In this document: one piece after another, positions 11,164 to 21,200 of the stretch
Position numbering within the stretch: position 1 is the stretch's first letter
Layout: the number at the start of each line of letters is the position of its first letter
Assembly (NCBI GenBank): GCA_011033025.1
Contig: WFMF01000060.1
Location: 620,001-684,000, forward strand
Direction of reading: 5' to 3'
Origin: Beroe forskalii
Lineage: Eukaryota > Ctenophora > Nuda > Beroida > Beroidae
DNA: 64,000 nucleotides
Program-made: the position numbers and the translations under genes
Notes under the pieces: model-generated
Told to the model about the DNA's origin: nothing
Seen by the model: only the letters and a program-made list of their open reading frames with translations
Databases searched by the model: none

Positions 11164-12339
11164 TATTTGATTGACACTCAGTTTAAAATATATCATTATC
11201 CTATTATCAGGTTTTGACACTAATTGGTAAACATCAGCTTATTGTTACTCTCTGGATTCTATGATGAAAGGTATTATATTAAGAACTTAATAAGAATATA
11301 ATGTATCAGTTATATGATTTAAAGTTTTTTCTTCTTGTGAAATGGTGTATTATTTGATAATTGAAATACAAAATTTTGAAAGCAAATCGTCTAAAATTTT
11401 GAAAGTCGCACCAGTCGTTGAACGACTTTCCACAATTTACTAGCAATCTTGAACAATGATCTGTACTTTGTCTCGATGAGCTCATTAGCTCATTGATAGT
11501 AGGTACCAAAAAGTTAGAATAAAGACCGCCGTACGTACAACGGTAGGTGCCGACTTGTTGGGGGTCTAAAACGTCTCCTTCAGTTTGGCGCGCCAAAACG
11601 TCTCTTCAGCGTTCGATTTAACTATTTAAGCACCTTTTTTTAATCAAAATGACTTCCGACTATGAATTTTAAATTCCTGATTTTTATCTCGAGACTTAAA
11701 TTTGACGAGGAATCGTTTAGGTCCGGACTATATTCTTTCCCTGTAGTCACCGCCCTGGCAAGGCAGAATGTATATTTCTAAAATTCAACGGGAAATCGAT
11801 TAAGATAGATTTAAAAACACCTCAGATGCTTCCTTCAACATTAACGTGAGTAGAAACATCGTGAGTAGAATGCTTAAACACAAATAACACAGCTGCACAT
11901 GTACCAAATCAAAACAATCATATGATACTCAATCATTGAGATCATTAGTTCATTACCCCACATATTGTTAACATGGAATTAACCGTGCATATAACAAGAA
12001 TCAGAACAATAGAACACAAAAATTGAAAACTGGCACGAATTCAAATTTAAAGTTCGACATTGTTGATCTACGTCGGTTGTAAAAATCACAATCTTTCTAC
12101 TAGTCTATTCTAAAGTCCCATCACAAACACGCAGCTTTACACAGAATCTAGAATTCAAATTTGCAATCAGTAACAGGCAGTTTGGACGGCATCATTATCA
12201 GCTGTTGTCAGTACATGGATTTAAAGCAGATAAAATTCTGCTAAAATACATGTGTGTCAATAATTCAAACGGTAAGTAAAAGCTAAGTTATGGCCAATTG
12301 AAGAGGAGGGCGAGGCGGAATCAACCTCGTGCCAGTTTT
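11164..12339. other. TE-rich interval without recognisable gene
   Basis: AT-rich DNA with short open frames only. A GGCGCGCC site and a CAAAACGTCTC repeat pair occur near 11.55-11.6 kb. I see no exon of either neighbouring gene. Confidence 0.4.
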
Positions 12340-12500
12340 AGCAGGGTTAAATATTTATAGTTACGTATATGGTATTTAGGTATATTCGCAAAATTGTGAA
12401 ATATATCTGATGGGACTTACAACTTTATGATTTTAGTCATAAATAATTCGATATGAAGTGGTTTCACCGAAGCTTCGCTGTGGGAAACTTTTTCCAATTT
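12340..12500 (+). mobile_element. retroelement fragment, LTR/UTR-like block (copy 1)
   Basis: The sequence TTAAATATTTATAGTTACG followed by TATTCGCAAAATTGTGAAAT and a hairpin-like GGTTTCACC...GGGAAAC recurs at 14.69-14.83 kb, and its first part at 15.08-15.12 kb. The shared order shows a single repeat family. Confidence 0.6.
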
Positions 12501-12779
12501 CCATTTAGTGGAAAGCGAACAAGAGCAAAAACAATAGAGAAGAGGCATGGACGCGCATCACAGCGGAGCTGAGACAGAGCTTTTTGAGGTCGATGAAGTT
12601 CAACATTATACAATAGTACAATAACTCAATAAGTAGGTAAGAAAGATGTAATTAATTCAAAATAGATAACATGACTCGAATAAAAAATATCCCTTTCATT
12701 GAAATTTCAAACAGTTAGAAATAGCATATAACATAACTAGACGCCGAAAACGTGAATTTGATTTCATAAGTATGTAGAG

Positions 12780-13180
12780 ATGCTGCAGTGTTGCTGTGAC
12801 ACCTAGGGAACAGTGAAGATGCCAGCAACCGAGGGGACCCCATCACCTGCCCGTACAGCTGCCATGCCCACAAAACTGGGAAGAGTTGATAAGAATCTAC
12901 AAATTCAGGATATGGACTGTATTTCATGGAAGATACAGACAAGGAAGATAGCAGTAGTAACTCTAAAAACACCACCACTGTGCCAATATTACACACGGTT
13001 AAAACAGGAATCTGCAACAATATTCAAAAGTGTCAAGATTGCAATGGGGCTTGCATATTTTTCATCAGGTTGTACTGCCTACTCCAGAAGTGGGGTAGGC
13101 TCAAATTGTATGATCCACCTCAGGGATTGGGGAAAAAGGCAGGTGATAGATTGAACACCAGAAGAGTTATGAGCTGAAAC
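12780..13180 (+). mobile_element. retroelement coding remnant (copy 1)
   Basis: The DNA around GATGCAGTGTTGCTGT (about 12,780), running through ATGCCAGCAACCGAGG, is repeated at 17,848-17,975. The stretch at 12,950-13,170, encoding KEDSSSNSKNTTT then LQKWGRL and PPQGLGKKAGD, is repeated at 15,130-15,380 with similar peptides. Conservation of peptide rather than just DNA suggests a decayed open reading frame of a retroelement. The domain itself is not recognised. Confidence 0.6.
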
Positions 13181-13469
13181 CTCCAAATAATAGTTTGGAA
13201 AACTATCTTAGACACAATTATGTCTAAGATAGATTATGTCGGCCCTTGACTAAGAGGGATCAGTTCACTGAGGTATGGAAATAATGATAATAGTGTAGGA
13301 GATCGGAAGTACCTTATCTCCAGGAGGGGTATGGTTATAGGGATAAGCTTGAATAGTCAATGAAAATTAAAACGAATTGATATATTAGAAGACTCACTTT
13401 GAGCCGAACTTAGAATAAAACACTGTTATCATAGAAAGATAGAATGCTCCCCTCATGGAGCCTCCTTAC

Positions 13470-13610
13470 GCCGCCTACCCAGCTGACACCGGTACCCTGA
13501 CACCGGTACCCTGACATCTCCAGACCATGGGAGACCATTCAGGAGTCCCACCTCCCCAGCGGCTGACAAAACCATCAGTCCTGCTGATCTCTACCCCCAC
13601 CCCCCCGTGT
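13470..13610 (+). mobile_element. retroelement proline-rich C-terminus remnant (copy 1)
   Basis: It encodes a fragment with RPFRSPTSPAADKTISPADL, matching the more complete copy at about 14.84-15.04 kb (RPFRSPTSPVAERTNSPADL). A small internal duplication of GACACCGGTACCCT occurs at 13,486-13,515. Confidence 0.6.
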
Positions 13611-14429
13611 GCACTTTAAAGTAACTAAGAAATGTTGCAGATAACTTTGAAAGTCAAGAAACCCTACATCTGTACTGTCAAAAAGATAAGACATGGAAAT
13701 AAGAGAGGGAAATTAAGAGATAGAGTTATGGAAGTCACGGGAGAGGACGACGGCGGACGACCGGATAATGGACGAGCGATGGGTTGAGTTAGCGATGCGG
13801 CAGAACATGCAACACATGAAAATTACGACAGAGGAGTGGGCACTGTTGCAAACGATTCTAGAAAAAAGAAGGCAGTGGAAAGGACGATAGGGTGAGAAAA
13901 AGGAATGTGAGGTGTGTGTGACTGGTATGAAAGGGGAGAGGCCCTTAAATTAACAAGTAGATCAGCTCCACCTACTCCAGCCTGGGCTAGAGACGAGGAC
14001 TTAGATCCAACATCATCATAAAATATAAATTCTTTGAGGAAGATGTTTTGAGAGGTACCAGACTACTCTTATAGCGGCGGTTGTACAATAAACAGTCATA
14101 CTGCTACAATCACTGTAACGAAACGGACCAGATCGATTCTCCAAATCTTTTGATCTCTAAGGTCCGAATTTAATATTCTATGCTTTATTATAGATGATGA
14201 TTTTAATGAGATATCAAACACCACTGGTAAAGTGCTCCCTGATTGGGTGTCCTCCTCAGGCTTCAGTGTTGAGGAGACGAGGATAACAACATCTGTCTCA
14301 CGTGAACATAAACCTCATGCACATCGATTTTCGCTCCATTAGTTTAGACTGGGAAGCACTACAGGATAGGAACAAAGAAATCAGCTCAATAAATCTATTT
14401 AAATTAGTAACTTGGGAACTTTAGAACTA

Positions 14430-14830
14430 ATGCGATACAAATTTAAGGACAGATCGCCGGCTTCCCAGCTGACACCAGGTCCCCTGTCACTACCTCCTCC
14501 TCCAGAATATGGGAGCCCATTCACAAGTTCCTCAACAGCCTTGTGGATTTCCTCTAATCCTCGTCAGACAGGTGACGGCACGGATTCCTCCAGCTCGGCT
14601 CCGCTGGCTCCCGCTGACAACTGCTTAGTCATAATTGATACTTGATCAATACGACGCGCTGCTTACACTCTTATAATTACATATTTGCAATCACGTTTAT
14701 AATATTTAGATATATTCGCAAAATTGTGAAATGAAATCGATGGGAATTAGACCTTTTTAATACTACTTATTAATAATTTGATACGAACAGTAGTTTCCCC
14801 GAGGCTTCGCTGTCATGGGGAAACTTTTTT
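14430..14830 (+). mobile_element. retroelement proline-rich C-terminus plus hairpin block (copy 2)
   Basis: A frame reading KDRSPASQLTPGPLSLPPPP ends in TAG-free DNA at a TGA near 14,645. It is followed by the TATTCGCAAAATTGTGAAAT block and a hairpin AGTTTCCCC...GGGGAAACT with loop GAGGCTTCGCTGTCAT (about 14,791-14,827). Confidence 0.6.
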
Positions 14831-14837
14831 TTTGGAT

Positions 14838-15390
14838 TTAAGGACAGATTGCCGACTTCCCAGCTGACACCAGTGCCAGGTACCCTGTCACCACCTCCTC
14901 CAGAATATGTGAGACCATTCAGGAGTCCTACTTCCCCAGTTGCTGAAAGAACAAACAGCCCTGCTGATCTCCAGCCACGCCAGCCGGTTGACAACACGGA
15001 TCCTTCACCACCACCACCATCTCCTCCAGCTGCTCAGTCATAATTGATATTCAAATCAATACGACCCGTTTGCTTAAATATTTATAGTTACGTATATAAT
15101 ATTAAGTTATTTTCGCGAATAAAAGAAGACAGCAGTAGTAACACCTAAAACACCACTACTTTGCCAATATTACACGCGGAAAAAAAGTAAAAACATTTAT
15201 CTGCACCAAGATTAACGAGGAAGGATCACATGGAGCTTGTATACTGTATAGCATTCTTCAGGCAGTTCTGCATACTGCAGAAGTGGATTAGGCTCAGATT
15301 GCATCCACCTCAGGGATTTGTGGAATAGCAAGAATTACGGCAGGAGGGAGATCAAAGACCAGAAGTGTTATGAGCAAAGGCTAACACGGC
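14838..15390 (+). mobile_element. retroelement proline-rich C-terminus joined to internal fragment (copy 3)
   Basis: A frame with KDRLPTSQLTPVPGTLSPPP and DNTDPSPPPPSPPAAQS ends at a stop near 15,043. The UTR-like block TTAAATATTTATAGTTACG follows, then at about 15,127 a jump into the KEDSSSNT...NTTT fragment seen at 12.95 kb. The abrupt change implies deletion or nested insertion. Confidence 0.6.
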
Positions 15391-15929
15391 TTGCCGAAGA
15401 TATTTCTTTTACTGATTTACAGTATAAATTGGATACGATATAAAACGCCCCATGGCCAACGAAATCCGGGGCCTAGTGGTACGAACCCGCGCTTGAACCT
15501 TCCAAACGAAGGAGGAATTTCCTACAAACAAGGAGCCAACGAATATCGTGGGATCCTTGTTAAAGGGGCCAGATATGGAAAAACTATATCGTGAAAATCA
15601 CAATACTCTATGAAGCACGATTCACAAAGATACATAAGACTTCCCTGGTATAAACCTGTTGCAGTGGTACAATAAACACCCCGGGGAAGATAGTAAATTA
15701 AACACGATTATTTTATAGAGTTGTTGACAGATTATGAGACGCCCATGTCCTCCTCTGCCTCCACGCGTTAGTCATCCTTACATCAAATCATATGAATATT
15801 TTAATTTTAGTCCGTGCATTGCCATCTGAAACTGCACTATATTAGTATATTATATTATTTGGTATTTAATTGAGGCGCTTTAACGCATAAACCAACAGAA
15901 CGAAATTCCTCACATATTCATTAATTCTC

Positions 15930-16330
15930 TTGATGATGACGTAATGAATTTCATCGAAAGGCATCTAGTAGAGAACATCAGCTATGATCAATTTGTGAAA
16001 ATCTTGTCCCACAAGTTGGGCGTAGCAAGACACAACCGAGAGGACTACAAAGCTAAGTTACGCGAAATTCTTCAAGAATGACATGTGGATGTCAATATGT
16101 GATGATTTTTCCTCCAAACTCTGGAATTTGGCTAAGAAAGCATATCCAGACAATCAGCAAGTCCGGGAAGCGAATCTTTTTGTTTCCAACTTCCAAGATT
16201 CCCAAATTTCAACACGACTGCGAGAACATAATGAGCCAAGAAAGAAAGCTTCTTATATAGCACAAGAGATGGGATTTTAGAGATACCCAAAATCGTGAAC
16301 CAACAGACAGAGAAGACATAAGTGATAACT
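15930..16330 (+). pseudogene. gag-like fragment of an LTR-type retrotransposon
   Basis: One frame reads DDDVMNFIERHLVENISYDQ then KILSHKLGVARHN and YKAKLREILQE; after a frame break it continues LWNLAKKAYPDNQQVREANL and VSNFQDSQISTRLREH. The AYPD...R...F...L.D..I..RLR pattern is typical of retrotransposon gag capsid domains. Stops and a frameshift show it is dead. The following block (ATAGCACAAGAGATGGGATT...) recurs at 16,846 and 17,587. Confidence 0.6.
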
Positions 16331-16559
16331 CCGAACAATGGGTAATAAGAACTTACCCAAAAGCACAACTAACATACCTGGATCAGCTCAGGAAAGTGTA
16401 TAGGTAGTTACTAGTTAATAGAAAGAACAAATAAATTATTCTTTTTTCCTTCTCAGAAATAAACTTGAATACTTGAAGAAAATTAAAAGTAAATTAAAGT
16501 TTCATGATACAATGATAGTGCGATGATTGAGATTAGAATGCCCACAGCTGCTATGGCCC

Positions 16560-16925
16560 ATGAATAATGATACGCCTGCTCAAAGACTCAGGCACTATCA
16601 GGATATCTGACCAGCCTGGGAGTTCCAGGGAATCTGGAAACAACCCAGATTCTCATCATCACTGGCCGAGAGAGGCGGTCGAGCCATCTACAGACGTAGG
16701 TGGAGGCAGAAAGGGGGCAAGATCTAGGCAACAAGCCTAGAAAAGGAAGAGGCCTGCCTGAAGAGGTTTGAGTGAAAGTGACAAGGCGCCGAGTAAGTAC
16801 GTGAATGCGCCGAGTAAGTACGTGAGTTTCCATTAGAAAAGTATCTAGCACAAGAAATGAGATTTTAAACCCCAAAGATCGTCAATAGACTTTAAATGAG
16901 AACTTTTACCAGGCTTTGATTGAAA
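16560..16925 (+). mobile_element. retroelement fragment (copy)
   Basis: It contains GAGAGGCGGTCGAGCCATCT (about 16,670), matching GGTGGTCGAGCCATCT near 17,805. It ends in TATCTAGCACAAGAAATGAG followed by AAACCCCAAAGATCGTCAA, matching 16,255 and 17,587. There is also a 20-bp direct repeat, GCGCCGAGTAAGTACGTGA, at about 16,785-16,828. Confidence 0.5.
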
Positions 16926-17586
16926 GTGACAACATTTTTAGGGCAACAAGGTCCCAGATATCAGGTTTGGAGAGGAGCAGTCAAGAGGAAGAATTTTACT
17001 GCTGCAAAGAAGACATAACGGTCATCTTCTTACGGCTGTATGCAAGAGCCAAAATGGAAGTGAACAGTTAACTGTAGCAAACAATAGATTGCCAAGAAAT
17101 GGTCACAATCCGACATAACCCCGTAAGACGTATGACGTATAGTCTTGACGTTAAGCACAGGATACGTTCGACTTCATTAGCGATATCCCTGTGATCGGAC
17201 ACTTCTATGAAATTCTGACATCTCCATCTGCAATCTGTGAAAGAATGAAAGATAACTTACAGATCCTGAGTTAATAAATATTTCATATTTAAACATGATA
17301 AAGGAAAATATTACAGATTCTGAGAAGCAATGAATGGTAATAAAGAAGGTAAAAAAAGAAAAAAGAGTTTATAATAAAGTTTTTGAACAACTCAATGATT
17401 TTGCTGTCTTATCTATTTCTATTTTATTTGATTTATAAATTGATGGACATAACCGGTGATTGATAATATTTAATGTTACAGGTAGATTTCTTGTTACTAT
17501 ACTAGAAGTTCCTCATTATTATTAAATCGCTGTTTCCCCTCTACTCTGTTCAATCTGAAATTAAATCACACTAATGTTAAACAGAT
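16926..17586. other. inter-repeat spacer
   Basis: No supported exon or repeat. A possible acceptor (TTCTTTCACAG, minus strand, near 17,245) is followed by a frame with VSDHRDIANEVERIL, but I could not match it to supervillin or RGS22 and found no consistent donor. Confidence 0.35.
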
Positions 17587-17980
17587 TATCTAGCACAAGA
17601 AATGAGATTCTAAACCTCAAAATCGTCAAAAACTGACAGAGGGGACACAGTGAATTTTAAATGAGATTTTATTTTCTTTGAGCTAGTGAAAATTAAAGCT
17701 TCAGTTCAGACCAACTCGTGAAGCAAAATCCAGCCAATAGAGACCTGAAGAAACCTATTTACAAAGGAAACGCCCCAAATATTCCCAGAAATATGGAGAG
17801 AAAGGTGGTCGAGCCATCTCCAAATTGAATAGACGTTTGAAAAAGATGATGCAGTGTTGCTGTAACACCTAGGGAACAGTGAAGATGCCAGTAACAGAGG
17901 GGACTCCATCACCTGCCCGTACAGCTGCCATGTCCACAAAACTAGGAGGAGTTGATAAGAATCTACAAATTCAGGAGGAG
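17587..17980 (+). mobile_element. retroelement fragment (copy)
   Basis: It starts TATCTAGCACAAGAAATGAG as at 16,846 and carries the GTCGAGCCATCT block. From 17,848 it repeats the 12,780 copy almost base for base, including GCAGTGTTGCTGTAACACC and TTGATAAGAATCTACAAATT. Confidence 0.6.
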
Positions 17981-18208
17981 TGTTATTTATCATGACATGG
18001 AGCCCTACGGAGCTACGAGTACGTGGATATGATATTTCATTTCTGTTAACCTGTTAAATAGGTTTCTGTACACCTGTTAATAGGTTTATATGAACGCCAC
18101 GGCGCAGCTCGGGAGTTTCGTGAGAAGTTATTATTCTGTTATACTTCATTACCCATTGGGTCATGTCCTAGGTAAAATAGGTTCTGAGAGTGACGACAAA
18201 ATAAGTAC

Positions 18209-18283
18209 CTTCTTTGGCGCACAAGGGTTCTTCACTGCTAAGACATTCTTTGCATTGACATCCGGCCAATCTTTAAACTTCTC
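18209..18283 (-). CDS. SVIL: supervillin-like exon, last one recognised
   Basis: The acceptor is TTATTCGTCAG and the donor CCAAAGAAG|GTACTT; 25 codons, phase 0 to 0. It reads EKFKDWPDVNAKNVLAVKN, continuing SLFR of the previous exon. It matches the supervillin pattern LFKEKFLDW after a gelsolin repeat. Confidence 0.8.
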
Positions 18284-21200
18284 CTGACGAATAATTATGA
18301 ATTAAAATCATATTCTAAGCTACATAATTTCAAAATATTAATCCATAAAATCAAATCAATTTCAGCCGCTCCCATTGAAACCATTATTTCATTTCATGTC
18401 TGCGCGATACCCAGACTCCATCTTTTGCAGCTTTCAGGGGTAATAAAACTAATTAGTATAGTATGGGCATTTAGGCACGTCATTGGATGTAGTTAGAACC
18501 ATAGCAGCTTTTATGCCATCCCGACATTCCTTATTTTCGTAGTGCAATAACCCACGATCGAGTATTTGTTTTCTGTACTTGATCCATCGTACGTACACGC
18601 TATAATCGTCCTTTTTTTGAGGAGAATACACAATAGAAAACCACGTAAGTAGTGATGATGCAGGAGCATCATATCATAGTACACCGCGGACCTAACCACG
18701 ACAAGTCATTGTCATTTAAGTATAAGTATCTTTTTCCATAATAAATTGCCGGTGCTAATCAGGCCGTTCCACCCGGGGCCATGTTCCGCTTGGTGCGCTC
18801 TACTCCACTTCATCCCTACTCCACCATCAATCCACCATCACTCCACCCTGACTTCATCCTCACTCCACCCGATCTGTGTCGACACTCCACCTCAATTTCT
18901 CCTCTCCCCTCTCTCGTCCTATGGGTTATCCCTCCTTTGAGCCTATCCTCTCCTCCCTCACACTCAACCAAAGACGCTAATCTCCTGTCACTCACACGAA
19001 CCCTTTATCTGGAATTCACCATTTGCCGATTTATTTTCAATTAGTTTTTAATGGATTTGTAAGGCGTCGTACTCGTAATTGGACCAATAATCGACATACT
19101 TTATTCTTTTTGATTTCTGCTAAATAACTCCTCGTGTCCCACCCATATTACTAACCCTGAAAAGCGAGTGTTCCAGCCCTCCTGCAACCCTCTCAAAAAC
19201 CCCCCAGGAGGGTCGTTGTTTGGCGTCGAATATCTGCCGTCCGGCAACCATCGCGTTCCGTCGGGCGGACTTGTCCGCATTCTTACCGATCCAAACGTAT
19301 ACCTCCGGTCCGTAGTCGAAACAGTAAATCTGAAGAGAAATAGGGATTAGGGGATAAACGATCTGGACGTTAGAATCTTTGTGTGTTCAAAAAAGGGAAA
19401 AAGACGCACCCTAAGGTCTGTAGGAATTGTTTCGTGATATTCGTTCTTTTCATAATCGAGGGTATAATAAGGATATTATCCTAAAGAGCAATTCCTTAGA
19501 AACCTGCAGACGAAATACACAAAATAAACAGTAATTTTCAGAGTTCTAACCAGCCCAGTTTCTCGTATACCTCGTTATCTCTGAGTCGGGAGTGTTTGAG
19601 TCTCCTCGCACTTAGCTCCTCCATCAGTTCGAAGGAGTCTGTCTCAGCATTCAGCTTGTAGCAGAGATTGTCTCGAATCATCTCCTGCTCAAACTCTTCA
19701 TCGTCCAATAACTTCTCTGTTTAGTTTAGGGGAGTTTAATGGGGAGGAGTTATATCTTATGTTTTATTGACGAATTTAAGGAGGAGTTGTAATATATACG
19801 GGGAGTTAATTTTGCTGCTAAACAAGGAAGGAGTTTTTGATTCCACTCAGATGATGAGAATGATGCTTGAACTCTTTATCGTCCACTAACTTGTCTGTTT
19901 AGTTTAGGGTAGTTTAATAAGGGGGCAATATTCTCTGTCTCATTGAGAGTTTTAACAATGGGGTTAACTTTTCTGTTTTATTTTGCAGAGTTTTATTGTT
20001 TTAATATGAACGGAGTTAATTTCTTTGACAAATGAGGGATTAGTTTCAGACGTCACTCACTCACTCAGGCGATGATAATAATTTATCTGTGGACACTGGA
20101 CTCGAATGAAATTTGTTTTGTCCATATTCAATTGTTAATGAGGCTTACAAACAATGAACATAACCTTGAATAGACTTGTATATGCTCTAACCTGACACTT
20201 GGTCGTTTTCACTGTTTGTATTGAGGAGCTGATAGAACTGCTTGAGCATGTAACTACCTCGACTCTGCTCCAAGATAGTCGCCTGAAGATAGAATCAGGG
20301 TTATTTAGGCAACCCAGAACCCTAATAACATGATGATATGTTACTGCCGTATGTTGCCAGGAAATAAATTCCCATGTTTTTGCTACTTTGGGAAATGTGA
20401 AAGCATTCCCACGGGCGACAAGATACCCGGATATTGTCGAATATTCAGGTGACACCTTCAACATTAAGGTTAAGGCTTGCCTCATCAATAACATAGGGTA
20501 CATTCAGGGTTTCTTTCGGTTCATCCCATATATCAATAATATCAATAACATAGGGTACATTCAGGGCATGTTTAGGTTTAGGTTACATTCGGGGGAATAT
20601 CAGGCAATTATCCCTTGTGACCGATAATAAGGCGACACAAATTGTTGCAGTTTATAATCGGACCCTGAAGACCGTAGGAAGTGTCAACAGAGCCGTGTTT
20701 CAGCACCCAGCAAACATGGGAATACCTGGAACGGTTCGTGACAGCCTGAGAAAGCCTGGCAATTGGGAAAATGGGAAATCAGCCTAATTATAAACACCGG
20801 AATAACAAGTAGGCATATAGGGGTGATGTTTATATCATACTTTAAAATGATGTATCAGTGATGCTGAATCGATTCAGTGCTTCAAAGAGCATTTGGTGCA
20901 TTTCCTGAATTGCAGGGATACTATTTAACATTTTGACCACAAGCATTTCAACACAGAGCAGTATAAGTTCCTTCCTTATATCGGTTTATCGTTAATTTCC
21001 GCTAGCTTGAGATGAACTTTTAACTAACCACATGTTAAACAGATCACGTATAAGACTACTTAGCGATTTTCTTGCTAGAAATGTTTTTGTGAACCACCCG
21101 CTAAATGCTGTTGATAGGTTGAAGAGGGTTGCAACTACAACCAAAAATTTATTCAACTTGCTGATTCTGCCATCTGAGAGTGAGTGGCCTATTTAATGTT

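Noticed and set aside
17090..17245. Supervillin exon following 18,209
   Set aside because: A good acceptor exists, but no frame matches supervillin and no donor keeps an open frame long enough.
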